Below, piece after piece: positions 15,510 to 23,959 of a stretch of DNA of 64,000 nucleotides. Below the pieces are notes generated by a model, which saw only the letters and a program-made list of their open reading frames with translations, had not been told where the DNA came from and did no database searches. Positions within the stretch are counted from its first letter, which is position 1; the number at the start of each line of letters is the position of its first letter. A program made the translations under genes and the position numbers. The DNA is from Planosporangium thailandense (GTDB lineage Bacteria > Actinomycetota > Actinomycetes > Mycobacteriales > Micromonosporaceae), in NCBI RefSeq assembly GCF_011947195.1, contig NZ_JAATVY010000022.1, positions 1-64,000 of the forward strand. Direction: 5' to 3'.

Positions 15510-17183
15510 CTACACGCGCGCGAGCGCCGCCTTGAGCGGGGCGAGGCCGAGCGAGCCGAGGTTCAGCGCGTCGCGGTGGAAGGTACGGAGGTCGAAGTCG
15601 GCGCCCTTGCGGGCCCGGGCCTCATCACGCGCCTGCAGCCAGATCCGCTCACCGAGCTTGTACGACGGCGCCTGACCGGCCCAGCCGAGGTAACGGTTGA
15701 CCTCGAAGCGCAGGTTCTCGTCGGGCACCCGGCAGTGCGCCCGCATGAACTCCCAGCCCAGCACCGGCGTCCACCGCTCACCGGGGTGGAAGCCGAACGG
15801 GTTGTCGCGCGGGATCTCCAACTCCAGGTGCATCCCGATGTCGACGATGACCCGGGCCGCCCGGAACGCCTGGCCGTCGAGCATGCCGAGCTTGTCTCCC
15901 GGATCGGCCAGATAGCCCAGCTCGTCCATGAGGCGCTCGGCGTACAGCGCCCAGCCCTCGCCGTGGCCCGAGCACCAGCACAGCAGCCGCTGCCACCGGT
16001 TGAGCAGTTCCGACCGGGCCGCAGTCTGACCCACCTGCAGGTGGTGACCCGGCACGCCCTCGTGGTAAACCGTGGTCACCTCCCGCCAGGTCGAGAACGT
16101 GTCGATGCCCAGCGGCACCGCCCACCACATGCGACCCGGGCGCGAGAAGTCCTCACTCGGGCCCGTGTAGTAGATGGAGCCGTCCGAGGTGGGCGCGAGG
16201 CAGCACTCGATGCGGCGTACCTGCTCCGGAATGTCGAAGTGCGCGCCGTGCAGCTCGTGGATGGCGCGATCGGCCAGCTCCTGCATCCAGGCGCGGAAGG
16301 CCTCCTTGCCGGCGATGCTGCGCGCGGGATCGGCGTCGAGCGCGGCGACCGCGTCGTCGACGGACCCGCCGGGCACGATCTTGTCGGCGACCTGGCGCAT
16401 CTCCGCTTCCAGCCGGGCCAGCTCCTCGAAGCCCCACGCGTACGCCTCGTGCACGTCGACGTCGGCGCCGAGGAAGTACCCGATCGCCCGCGCGTACCGC
16501 TCGGGGCCGACCGCCTGCTGCTCGCGTCCGCGTGACGCCAGTTCGTCGCGCAGGAACCGGCCGGTCTCCAGGGTCGCTTCGCGGGCGCGGCCGGCGGCGC
16601 GCGAAAGGTCGGCCCGCAGCGCGTCGCCCACTCCGGTGCCGGCCCGCTCGGCCAGGGCCGCGTAGAAGTTGTCGCCAGCCGGGTCGGTCCAGATCTCGGC
16701 CTGCTTGGCGACCTCGATCATCTGCTGACGGGACGCCACGTAGCCCCGGCCGGCCGAGTCGAGCAGCGTCTGCCGCCACTGCGCCAGGGCGGCCGGAACG
16801 GCCGCCATCCGGGCGGCGATGTTGGCGGCGGCCTCCTCGCCCGCGGTCGGCATCAGATCGAAGACACCGCGTACGTAGTGCAGGCCGCTCGAGATCACGT
16901 TGACCGCGCTGGTGACGTCGCCGGCGTCGTAGAGCGCCAGCGACCGGCCCAGCCGCTCCTGCATCGCCTCCTTGGCCACGCGTTCGCGCTCGTCGGCCGG
17001 TTCGGCCGCGTCGAGCCGGGCCAGCGTGCGCCGGTCGAGGTCGGCGAGGGCCGCGTACCCGTCGGGGGAAAGGTCGGTCATCCGGTCGTCATGGCCGGCG
17101 ATGCCGGCGTGTGTCGCGCCGGTCGGGTCCAGCGACGCCCACTCGTCCACATAGCGGTCGGCAATGTCGTTTACACGGTCCAC
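15510..17183 (-). CDS. DUF885 family (zinc peptidase-like) protein
   Basis: Encodes 557 residues from the GTG at 17183. The zinc-binding motif HEGVPGHH (about residues 374-381) and the downstream WALYAERLMDEL helix are those of DUF885 proteins, relatives of thermolysin-type and M32 metallopeptidases. RARKGADFDLRTFHRDAL near the C terminus is also typical. No signal peptide is visible, so it is probably cytosolic. I prefer GTG 17183 to the ATG at 17222 because TAGGGT (17191-17196) ends 7 nt before it, which would place the longer start in the promoter. Its peptide substrate is unknown. Confidence 0.82.
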   Translation of the reverse strand: MDRVNDIADRYVDEWASLDPTGATHAGIAGHDDRMTDLSPDGYAALADLDRRTLARLDAAEPADERERVAKEAMQERLGRSLALYDAGDVTSAVNVISSGLHYVRGVFDLMPTAGEEAAANIAARMAAVPAALAQWRQTLLDSAGRGYVASRQQMIEVAKQAEIWTDPAGDNFYAALAERAGTGVGDALRADLSRAAGRAREATLETGRFLRDELASRGREQQAVGPERYARAIGYFLGADVDVHEAYAWGFEELARLEAEMRQVADKIVPGGSVDDAVAALDADPARSIAGKEAFRAWMQELADRAIHELHGAHFDIPEQVRRIECCLAPTSDGSIYYTGPSEDFSRPGRMWWAVPLGIDTFSTWREVTTVYHEGVPGHHLQVGQTAARSELLNRWQRLLCWCSGHGEGWALYAERLMDELGYLADPGDKLGMLDGQAFRAARVIVDIGMHLELEIPRDNPFGFHPGERWTPVLGWEFMRAHCRVPDENLRFEVNRYLGWAGQAPSYKLGERIWLQARDEARARKGADFDLRTFHRDALNLGSLGLAPLKAALARV

Positions 17184-17190
17184 GTCTGTG

Positions 17191-17196
17191 ACCCTA
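17191..17196 (-). promoter_or_regulatory. -10 box of a leaderless promoter (DUF885 gene)
   Basis: TAGGGT on the minus strand ends 7 nt upstream of the chosen GTG; no ribosome binding site is present. Confidence 0.55.
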
Positions 17197-17300
17197 GTTG
17201 ACCGTCCGAGCGCCGGGCGCACCGAAAGCGGGCCGCCCGAGGCGCCCGAGGGTCGGCCGCAGGGTCAACCGCGGGATCTCCCGAGCGGAGACCGACGCGA

Positions 17301-18368
17301 TCATTCGTGGGAGGCGGTCCACTCCAGCAGCCCTTCGGCGGGCATCGTGTTGACGATGCGGTCCGGGCCGACGCCGCACGCGACCGCGCGGGCGCAGCCG
17401 TACGGCAGCCAGTCCAGCTGTCCGGGCGCGTGTGCGTCGGTGTCGATGCTGAACCGGCAGCCGAGCTCGTACGCCCGCCGCAGCAGGCGCTTGGGTGGGT
17501 CGAGCCGCTCCGGACGACTGTTGATCTCGATCGCCTTGTCGTACTCGACGGCGGCGCTGAACACGGCATCCACGTCGAACGTGCTCTCGGGACGCTTGTT
17601 CTGGCCGGTCGCCTTCCTGCCAGTGACCAGCCGGCCCGTGCAGTGCCCGAGGATGTCCATGTGCGGATTGGCCAGCGCCGTCACCATCCGCCGGGTCATC
17701 ACGGCGGACTCGGCGCGCAGCTTGCTGTGCACCGACGCCACCACCACGTCCAGGCGGGCCAGCAGGTCGTCGGACTGGTCGAGCGAACCGTCCTCCAGGA
17801 TGTCGACCTCGATCCCGGTGAGCAGCCGGAACGGCTTGATGGCGCCCTGCGCGGCCAGCTCGCTCAGCTTGTCGTTGAGCGAGGCGACGACGTCCAACTG
17901 CTCGCGCAGCCGGTCGGCTGACAGGCCGCGCGCCACCGTCAGGCGCGGGGAGTGGTCGGTCAGGACCAGGTACTCGTGGCCCAGCTCGACCGCGGCGAGC
18001 GCCATCTCCTCGATCGGCGAGCCGCCGTCGGACCAGTCGGAGTGGCTGTGGCAGTCACCGCGCAGCGCGTTCCGCAGCGCGGCAGTCGCCTCGTCGAGGT
18101 CGGTGCCCTCGGTGTCGAGCAGGCGGCGCAGGTAGACCGGCTCCTCGCCGGCCAGCGACTCGGCCACGCACCGGGCGGTCACCTCGCCCACCCCGGGCAG
18201 TGCGGTGAGGGTATCGGCGGCGCTGCGCCGCGCGATCTCGTCGGCGGGCAGCGCGGCGAGCGCGGCCGCCGCCGTCCGGAACGCCTTCACCCGGTACGTC
18301 GCCTCGTGGGCGCGCTCCAGCAGGAACGCGATGCGACGCAGGTCCTCGATCGGGTCACGGTCGGCCAT
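17301..18368 (-). CDS. PHP-domain protein with PolX-like helix-hairpin-helix N terminus
   Basis: The 355-residue product starts with a helical DNA-binding-type region containing a helix-hairpin-helix (TALPGVGEVTARCV, about residues 53-66), then a PHP phosphoesterase domain. Metal-binding motifs are GDCHSHSDWSDGG, HEYLVLTDHSPR, GIEVDIL, VVASVHS, DILGHCTGR and SIDTDAHAP. This is the C-terminal half of bacterial family X polymerase without the nucleotidyltransferase domain, or a histidinol-phosphatase relative. A nuclease or 3'-phosphatase role in DNA repair is plausible but not proven. The ATG at 18368 has TAGCCT (18376-18381) 7 nt upstream, which favours it over a longer start at 18425. Confidence 0.8.
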   Translation of the reverse strand: MADRDPIEDLRRIAFLLERAHEATYRVKAFRTAAAALAALPADEIARRSAADTLTALPGVGEVTARCVAESLAGEEPVYLRRLLDTEGTDLDEATAALRNALRGDCHSHSDWSDGGSPIEEMALAAVELGHEYLVLTDHSPRLTVARGLSADRLREQLDVVASLNDKLSELAAQGAIKPFRLLTGIEVDILEDGSLDQSDDLLARLDVVVASVHSKLRAESAVMTRRMVTALANPHMDILGHCTGRLVTGRKATGQNKRPESTFDVDAVFSAAVEYDKAIEINSRPERLDPPKRLLRRAYELGCRFSIDTDAHAPGQLDWLPYGCARAVACGVGPDRIVNTMPAEGLLEWTASHE

Positions 18369-18375
18369 GCAGCCG

Positions 18376-18381
18376 AGGCTA
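18376..18381 (-). promoter_or_regulatory. -10 box of a leaderless promoter (PHP gene)
   Basis: TAGCCT on the minus strand, 7 nt before the ATG at 18368. Confidence 0.55.
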
Positions 18382-18479
18382 ATGCCCCCGACCGCCGGGT
18401 CGTCGTACATCCGGAGGAGAGACATCGATGATCACGACGATTAAGGTCGCTCGACGGTGCTACGGGAAGAGGAACCGGT

Positions 18480-20042
18480 ATGGTCACCACAGTGCGCGCG
18501 GCGGTGTCGGCCGTCCTGCTCGCCGGCTTCTATGTCCTCGCCTTCGGCCTGGTCGCCGCGCTCGGCTGGATCACGGTGTGGCTGTGGCACGAGCACTCGG
18601 GCGTCGCCGCCGGCAAGCTGAGCTTCCTGGTCATCGCCATCGCGGTCGGGATCGTGTCGGCACTGTGGAAGGTGGTCACCACCCGGCCGCAGCGACCCGA
18701 CGGGGTGGTGATCGACGAGCGGCAGGCGCCGGAACTGTGGACGGCCGTGCGCGAGCTGGCCGGGGCCGTGCAGACCCGGGTACCCGACGAGATCCGGCTG
18801 GTCGCCGAGGTGAACGCGGCCGTCACCGAGGACGCCCGGCTGCTCGGCCTGCGGGCCGGCCGGCGCTACCTCTACATCGGGGTCCCGCTGCTGCAGGCGC
18901 TCACCGTCGACCAGATACGGGCCGTGCTCGCCCACGAACTCGGCCACTACTCCCACAGCCACACCCGGCTGGGCGCCCTGACCTACCGGGGTCAGGCGGC
19001 CATCGTGCACACCGTCGTGCAGGTCGGCCCCAAGAGCCTGGCCGGTCGGATCTTCGGCCTGTACGCGCGGCTGTACTTCCTGGTCTCGCTCGCGGTCAGC
19101 CGGCGTATGGAGCTCGAGGCCGACCGGGCCGCCGTCCGGGTGGCCGGCAGCGGCGCGACCGCCACCGCTCTCCGCGAGCTGCCGGTACTCAACGCCGCGT
19201 GGGGCTTCTACCTCAACAACTATGTCGGCTGGGGCCTCGACTCGGGTTACGCCCCGACCGACGTCCTGGGCGGCTTCGGCCGGATGCTCGCCGCGCGCGG
19301 TGACGAGCTGGCTGAGCTGCGCGGGAAGGCGCCCGACGAGAAGTACTCGCGGTGGGACTCGCACCCGCCGATCGCCACCCGGGTAGCGATGATCGAGCGG
19401 GAGCCCACCGTGCCCGACAGCGGCGACCACCGCCCGGCGGAGGCCCTTGTACCGGTCCTGCCGGAGCTGCTCGAGGCGGTCGAGCGGACCGCGTTCGACT
19501 TCGGCGACCGCGTCCGGGTGCCGTCCGAGGAGTACACGGGCCAGGCCATGCGGATGATTCGTCAGCGGCAAGCCGACGTGCTCTACCGGATGGCCGCCCG
19601 GATCGCCGATGTGCCGCGCAGCGACCTGGGCACCGTACTGTCCCTGATCGAGACCGGCCGGGGTGGCGAACTCGGTTCCGCGCTGCGCCCCGGCGAGATC
19701 CTCGGCCCCGTCGCCAGTGCCGAGGCGCTCAGGTCGGCGCTGGAGAGCGCGCTCGGCGTAGCCGTGGAGCGGGCGGGCACCGGGCGCTGGCAGCACTCGT
19801 GGTCGCAGCGGGCCACCCTGGTCGGGCGGGACGGTTCGCCGCTGGGCCTGGGCCCGCTCGTGGCGGCGGCGATCGACGGTGGGACGGGCGTGGCCGACCT
19901 GCAGGTACGCCTGCGTGAGCTGGGCGTGGTGACCTCGGTCGTCGGCGCGGAGGAGACGGTCGGCGCGGAGGAGACGGTCGGCGCGGAGGAGACGGTCGCG
20001 ACCGCCGCCGACCGGGCAGGGGCCGTGCCGGACGCTCCGTGA
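18480..20042 (+). CDS. M48 family zinc metalloprotease, membrane-bound
   Basis: Encodes 520 residues. Two hydrophobic segments at about 8-30 and 45-65 anchor it in the membrane. The zinc motif HELGH is at residues 152-156, with YSHSHTRLGAL following, a further hydrophobic stretch and the third ligand region RRMELEADRAA near 210. DSHPP near 298 is typical of HtpX/Ste24-like enzymes, which degrade damaged membrane proteins. The C-terminal 200 residues are variable and end in three copies of VGAEET(V) encoded by an 18-bp repeat. A GGAAGAGGAA ribosome binding site precedes the ATG. Confidence 0.85.
   Translation: MVTTVRAAVSAVLLAGFYVLAFGLVAALGWITVWLWHEHSGVAAGKLSFLVIAIAVGIVSALWKVVTTRPQRPDGVVIDERQAPELWTAVRELAGAVQTRVPDEIRLVAEVNAAVTEDARLLGLRAGRRYLYIGVPLLQALTVDQIRAVLAHELGHYSHSHTRLGALTYRGQAAIVHTVVQVGPKSLAGRIFGLYARLYFLVSLAVSRRMELEADRAAVRVAGSGATATALRELPVLNAAWGFYLNNYVGWGLDSGYAPTDVLGGFGRMLAARGDELAELRGKAPDEKYSRWDSHPPIATRVAMIEREPTVPDSGDHRPAEALVPVLPELLEAVERTAFDFGDRVRVPSEEYTGQAMRMIRQRQADVLYRMAARIADVPRSDLGTVLSLIETGRGGELGSALRPGEILGPVASAEALRSALESALGVAVERAGTGRWQHSWSQRATLVGRDGSPLGLGPLVAAAIDGGTGVADLQVRLRELGVVTSVVGAEETVGAEETVGAEETVATAADRAGAVPDAP
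19941..19994 (+). repeat. Three perfect 18-bp in-frame repeats
   Basis: Unit GTCGGCGCGGAGGAGACG occurs at 19941, 19959 and 19977 near the 3' end of the M48 gene and encodes VGAEET each time. Confidence 0.92.
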
Positions 20043-20058
20043 CCGGAATCGGCCTGGC

Positions 20059-20064
20059 TAGGCT
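20059..20064 (+). promoter_or_regulatory. -10 box of a leaderless promoter (mtnA)
   Basis: TAGGCT followed by 6 nt and the ATG at 20071. There is no Shine-Dalgarno sequence. Confidence 0.6.
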
Positions 20065-20070
20065 GAGCCG

Positions 20071-21078
20071 ATGCGGACCATCGACTGGGTCGACGGCGCG
20101 GTCGAGATCATCGATCAGACCGCGCTGCCCGACACGACGCGGATCCTCCGGCTGTCCACCGTAGAGGAACTGGTCGCCGCGGTACGCCGCCTCGCGGTCC
20201 GGGGCGCCCCCGCGATCGGGGTGGCCGGCGGCCTCGGAGTCGCGCTGGCCGCTCGGCAGTTCGCCGACGACCCGGACGGGCTGGCCGACGCTGTCGAGCT
20301 GATCCGCACCGCCCGGCCGACCGCGGTCAACCTGGCCCGCTGCGTGCGGCGGGTCGCCGGCCGGCTGCCGGACGGCCCGGAAGCCGTCCTCGCCGAAGCG
20401 CTGCGCATCCGCGACGAGGAGATCGCCAGCGCCGAGCGGATGGGCCGGCTCGGCGCGGATCTGATCGCGTCGCTGTGCGGGGAGCGGCCCCGGCTGCTGA
20501 CCCACTGCAACACCGGAGCGCTGGCGACGGTGACGGGCGGCACCGCGCTCGCGGTCGCGTTCGAGCTGCACCGGCGGCGCGCGCTCGCCGGCATGGTGGC
20601 CAGCGAGACCCGCCCGCTGCTGCAGGGCGCGCGGCTGACCGCTTGGGAGCTGGGCCGGGCCGGCATCCCGTACCGGGTGGCCGTCGACGGCGCCGGTCCG
20701 TTCCTGATGGCTCGCGGTGAGGTCGACGCGGTGATCCTGGGCGCCGACCGGATCTGCGCCAACGGCGACGTGGTCAACAAGGTCGGAACGTACGCCCATG
20801 CGCTCGGCGCCCGGGCCGCCGGCATCCCGTTCGTCGTGGTGGCGCCCGAGTCGACGGTCGACCTGGACACGCCGTCGGGTGACGCGGTCGAGATCGAGGA
20901 CCGGGGCGCGGCGGAGGTCACGTCGCTGTTGGGCGCGGCCTGCGCGCCGGGAGACGCTGACGCGGTCAACCCCGCATTCGACGTGACCCCGCATTCGCTG
21001 GTCACCGCGATCGTCACCGATCAGCGGGTGGTCCGGCTGGACCGGGGCGAGGGGCTGGGCGCGTACCGCCCGGCGTGA
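20071..21078 (+). CDS. mtnA: S-methyl-5-thioribose-1-phosphate isomerase
   Basis: The 335-residue protein matches MtnA of the methionine salvage pathway: VRGAPAIGVAGGLGVAL near residue 47, LLTHCNTGALATV with the conserved cysteine near 149, and GADRICANGDVVNKVGTY with the catalytic aspartate near 229. It converts methylthioribose-1-phosphate to methylthioribulose-1-phosphate. No other salvage gene is beside it, though deoD, a nucleoside phosphorylase, lies 5 kb away. The eIF-2B-like fold makes ribose-1,5-bisphosphate isomerase an alternative, but motif spacing and length fit MtnA. Likely leaderless from the -10 box at 20059. Confidence 0.87.
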   Translation: MRTIDWVDGAVEIIDQTALPDTTRILRLSTVEELVAAVRRLAVRGAPAIGVAGGLGVALAARQFADDPDGLADAVELIRTARPTAVNLARCVRRVAGRLPDGPEAVLAEALRIRDEEIASAERMGRLGADLIASLCGERPRLLTHCNTGALATVTGGTALAVAFELHRRRALAGMVASETRPLLQGARLTAWELGRAGIPYRVAVDGAGPFLMARGEVDAVILGADRICANGDVVNKVGTYAHALGARAAGIPFVVVAPESTVDLDTPSGDAVEIEDRGAAEVTSLLGAACAPGDADAVNPAFDVTPHSLVTAIVTDQRVVRLDRGEGLGAYRPA

Positions 21079-21280
21079 GCATCGGCCCCCGCCCGTTGCC
21101 GGGATCTGAGACACTGGCGAATGCTCGTCGAGGCCCTGGCTGGCGTGGTCGTTCGACCGATCGAGCGGGGTCGGTCCGGCCGGATGGCAGGCCCGAGGGC
21201 TGTGCTTGTGCGAGAGTTACCCGCGGACCGCGGCGAACGTAGGCTTGCGTCCGTTCTCTCAACGTCTCGGAGTGTGTGCC

Positions 21281-21988
21281 GTGAAGCTGTCCATCCTCAT
21301 GCCGGTGTACAACGAGGAGGCGCGCCTGCCGGAGGCACTCAAACAGGCTCTGAACGTCGAATACCCCTGCGAGATCGAGATGGTCGTCGTCGACGACGGG
21401 AGCAGAGACCGCACCCGGGAGATCCTCGACCGCGCCGACGACCCCCGGCTGCGGGTGGTCCTGCACGAACGCAACCAGGGCAAGGGCGCCGCGATCAAGA
21501 CGGCGGTCGCGCACGCCACCGGGGACTACCTGATCATTCTGGACGCCGACCTCGAGTACGACCCGCAGGACATCCCCCGTCTGCTCGCCCCCGTGCTCGA
21601 CGGGCGCGCCACGGTCGTCTACGGAAATCGGACCTTCGGCGGCCACAGTTCGTTCTCGTTCTGGTACGTGATGGGCAACAAGGGCGTGACCACCGCCGCG
21701 AACGTGCTCTTCAACTGCTACATCGGCGATCTGGAGACCTGTTTCAAACTGATGCCGCTGGACCTGTACCGCGCGCTTCAGATCAGGTCCAAGGGCTTCG
21801 GCATGGAGGCCGAGGTGACCGGCAAGCTGTTACGCAACGGCTACCGGCCGTACGAGCTTCCGATCAGCTACCGCGCCCGCACCCGGGAAGAGGGCAAGAA
21901 GATCACCTGGAAGGACGGCGTCGAGGCGCTGTGGATCCTGCTGCGTGAGCGGGTGCGCCGGCCCCTCCCGGCGGCCGCCGGCAGGTGA
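21281..21988 (+). CDS. Family 2 glycosyltransferase (DPM1/dolichyl-phosphate mannosyltransferase-like)
   Basis: Encodes 235 residues from GTG 21281. The GT-A core is obvious: MKLSILMPVYNEEARL, VVVDDGSRDRTREIL near residue 43, GKGAAIKTAVAHATGDYLIILDADLEYDP with the DxD-like metal site near 90, and a C-terminal SYRARTREEGKKITWKDG. It likely transfers a sugar from an NDP-sugar to a polyprenyl phosphate or wall glycan. No membrane segment is seen. TAGGCT at 21239-21244 could be a -10 box giving a leader of about 30 nt. Longer upstream starts have no support. Confidence 0.82.
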   Translation: MKLSILMPVYNEEARLPEALKQALNVEYPCEIEMVVVDDGSRDRTREILDRADDPRLRVVLHERNQGKGAAIKTAVAHATGDYLIILDADLEYDPQDIPRLLAPVLDGRATVVYGNRTFGGHSSFSFWYVMGNKGVTTAANVLFNCYIGDLETCFKLMPLDLYRALQIRSKGFGMEAEVTGKLLRNGYRPYELPISYRARTREEGKKITWKDGVEALWILLRERVRRPLPAAAGR

Positions 21989-22006
21989 GGGCGCGCTGCG
22001 CTCACC
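21984..22006. terminator. Short hairpin shared by two convergent genes
   Basis: GGTGAG pairs with CTCACC across 11 nt. The TGA of the glycosyltransferase gene and the TGA of the M23 gene each lie in one arm; the coding regions are only 13 bp apart. Confidence 0.5.
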
Positions 22007-22727
22007 GTGTGCCGGGCGTCGGCGCGGTAGGGCAGCCGTGCTCGTGCTGCCAGGTGCCGACCTCGTCGACCGGGGACAGGTTGCCGCCGGCCTGCCAGGA
22101 GTCCAGGTACTTCCACGGGTAGATCACGCCGCGGCGTACCCACCAGTCGCCGGTGCGCAGACAGATCGGCGACAGGCCGAAATGCAGGTGACAGACGTTG
22201 CTGGCGTTGCCGGTGTGCCCGACCGTGCCGAGCTGCGTCCCGGCGGTGACCCGGACGCCGGCGTCGATACCGGCGGCGATCGACGACAGGTGCGAGCCGT
22301 AGTAGCGGACGCCGTCGTCACCGGCGATCGACACCGACAGCCCGCCCTTGTCCTCGCCGGCCGGCTGAGCGGGGTCGAACCGGTCCACCCGGCTGACTTC
22401 GAGCACGATGCCGCTCACGGCGGCGCGTACCGGCGAACCGCAGGCGGCGAAGATGTCGGTCGCCGGATAGTCGTGGTGGGTGTGGCCGTAGCTGGCACGT
22501 GCGCCCACCGGGAACACCCGGCGCACCTCGGCCGGCGTGGACGGTGCCGGGGCGGCGGAGCCCGCGACGCTCGGCGCCGGGGTCGGCGTGAGGCTCGGCG
22601 AGCCGCCCGGCGACGCGCTCGGCCCGCGGAGCCCGATTTCGGTGTGACCGTTCGAGACGCCGCAGCCACCCGCCGCCGCGGCCAGGAGCAGGCCACCGGC
22701 GAGTACGCGAAGGAAACGGCTCGGCAC
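22002..22727 (-). CDS. M23 family peptidase lipoprotein
   Basis: The 241-residue product from GTG 22727 opens with MPSRFLRVLAGGLLLAAAAG and a lipobox cysteine at 22, then a Ser/Pro-rich linker. The M23 domain follows: HTHHDYPATDIFA (first zinc ligands), AAVSGIVLEVS, YYGSHLSSI, GTQLGTVGHTGNA and CHLHFGLSPIC (HxH). It should cut peptidoglycan cross-bridges at the cell surface. Longer reading frames begin in a tandem repeat and are unlikely. A CAGGAT box at 22734-22739 lies 6 nt before the GTG, consistent with a leaderless mRNA. Confidence 0.83.
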   Translation of the reverse strand: MPSRFLRVLAGGLLLAAAAGGCGVSNGHTEIGLRGPSASPGGSPSLTPTPAPSVAGSAAPAPSTPAEVRRVFPVGARASYGHTHHDYPATDIFAACGSPVRAAVSGIVLEVSRVDRFDPAQPAGEDKGGLSVSIAGDDGVRYYGSHLSSIAAGIDAGVRVTAGTQLGTVGHTGNASNVCHLHFGLSPICLRTGDWWVRRGVIYPWKYLDSWQAGGNLSPVDEVGTWQHEHGCPTAPTPGTR

Positions 22728-22785
22728 CGGCCCATCCTGCCAGCAGATGTCGATGCCCGGCTTCCCGGTCGCGGGCCCGCTCCCG

Positions 22786-22850
22786 CTGCCCGTTCCGGCT
22801 GCCCGTTCCGGCTGCATGTTCCGGTCGCTTGTTCCGGCTGCCTGTTCCGG
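22786..22850. repeat. Five tandem 13-bp units between divergent genes
   Basis: Units CTGCCCGTTCCGG, the same, CTGCATGTTCCGG, TCGCTTGTTCCGG and CTGCCTGTTCCGG follow in exact register. They lie between the M23 gene and the leaderless promoter of the membrane protein gene at 22874. All retain GTTCCGG. Confidence 0.88.
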
Positions 22851-22862
22851 CCGCCGCGACGA

Positions 22863-22868
22863 TAGGCT
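22863..22868 (+). promoter_or_regulatory. -10 box of a leaderless promoter (membrane protein gene)
   Basis: TAGGCT followed by 5 nt and GTG at 22874, or 8 nt and a second GTG at 22877. Confidence 0.55.
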
Positions 22869-22873
22869 GCGAC

Positions 22874-23461
22874 GTGGTGGACAGCGGGGGTAACGAGACT
22901 GCGGCCGGCCCGAACACGGGCCGGCCGTCACCGTGGGCGCCGCCCGGGGCGGGCGGCGCTCCGGAGGGTCCGCCCGCCCGGCCGCAGTGGACACCGCCGG
23001 CGTCCGTGCCCCCGCAACAGCCGGATTGGCCGTCGGCCCCGGCGCGGCCGGGTACGTCGGGCTGGCCACCTGACACCCTGGCCACCCCGCGTACCGGCGG
23101 GCAGCCCGCCCGGCCGCCGGCCGCGCCGGCGATGCGGGCAACGTCCGGGCTGTTCTCGTCGGGGCCGCCGCGCCCGACCTTCCGCGAGCCGTTCCCGGTC
23201 CGTGGCGGCTCCGTCGCCCTGGGGATGCTCGGTGGCGGGTTGTGGATGATGCTGTTCGGCCTGCTGGCCTCCAACGCCGGCGGCTATGCGTGGATCACGA
23301 TCCTGGCCGGGCTCGCGGCCTGGCTGGTCGCGCTGGTGCTCGTCCGGATGGGCGACCGTGGCGCCGCGGTCGGGATCGCGGTGTCCGTCGCCGTCGGCCT
23401 CGCGATCGCCACGATCGTGGTGGCGGTCCGCTGGGCGGCGGGTGACTGGCTGCTGTGGTGA
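22874..23461 (+). CDS. Proline-rich protein with C-terminal membrane helices
   Basis: Encodes 195 residues. The first 110 are disordered, rich in Pro, Gly, Ala and Trp. The C-terminal 80 contain three hydrophobic helices: SVALGMLGGGLWMMLFGLL, AWITILAGLAAWLVALVLV and AAVGIAVSVAVGLAIATIVVAV. The tail is a likely cytoplasmic proline-rich segment. I do not recognise a characterised family; such proteins are common next to core genes in Micromonosporaceae. The start is one of two adjacent GTG codons just after the TAGGCT box. Confidence 0.65.
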   Translation: MVDSGGNETAAGPNTGRPSPWAPPGAGGAPEGPPARPQWTPPASVPPQQPDWPSAPARPGTSGWPPDTLATPRTGGQPARPPAAPAMRATSGLFSSGPPRPTFREPFPVRGGSVALGMLGGGLWMMLFGLLASNAGGYAWITILAGLAAWLVALVLVRMGDRGAAVGIAVSVAVGLAIATIVVAVRWAAGDWLLW

Positions 23462-23532
23462 GCGCACCCGTTCGTCGATCGGGAGGCCGGGGCGGATCGT
23501 GCCGGCGCGGCGGCGAAGAGTGCCGATGCCGA

Positions 23533-23538
23533 TAGCCT
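23533..23538 (+). promoter_or_regulatory. Possible -10 box for the small basic protein gene
   Basis: TAGCCT lies about 35 nt before the TTG start at 23573, so a short leader with the GGAAGG site would be made. Confidence 0.35.
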
Positions 23539-23572
23539 CCCGTGCCGGGCTGATTGCGGAAGGTACCCCGTC

Positions 23573-23776
23573 TTGACGGATGGACCGCCGGCCTTCACTC
23601 TCGGCCGTATGGCTTTGACGCTGCAACGGCTTGACCCCGACCGGCGCCGTCGTCGGCTCCGGATTCTCGCCGAGCGGGCCGAGGCGAAGGCGGTGCACGA
23701 CCCGGTGCAGCCGCCGCGCATGCGGGCCGATCGACTGCGGCAACTCATCGCCAAGCGCCGGCGCCTCGTCGGGTAG
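23573..23776 (+). CDS. Small basic protein of unknown function
   Basis: A 67-codon frame with TTG start, GGAAGG 8-9 nt upstream and a TAGCCT box before that. The C-terminal 45 residues are strongly basic and helical (DRRRRRLRILAERAEAKA, LRQLIAKRRRLVG), as in small nucleic-acid-associated proteins. An ATG at 23609 would give 55 residues. I do not recognise a family. The call rests on the start signals, the codon pattern and its fit in a 500-bp gap; it could be a chance frame in GC-rich DNA. Confidence 0.42.
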   Translation: MTDGPPAFTLGRMALTLQRLDPDRRRRRLRILAERAEAKAVHDPVQPPRMRADRLRQLIAKRRRLVG

Positions 23777-23959
23777 CCGGCCCGGGCGGTCACCCGACGA
23801 GCGATGCGGTCACTCGCAGGCGCGACACGCCGGGGTGTCAGGCCGGACCCAGCGGGAAGCGGACCCGACGGCTGCATATTCTCGCTAGCGGCCGCTTTCT
23901 GGGGACATCGTTGTTTCTCATCGGGTTCCCGCAGCACCGACGAGTCAACCGGGGGTACC

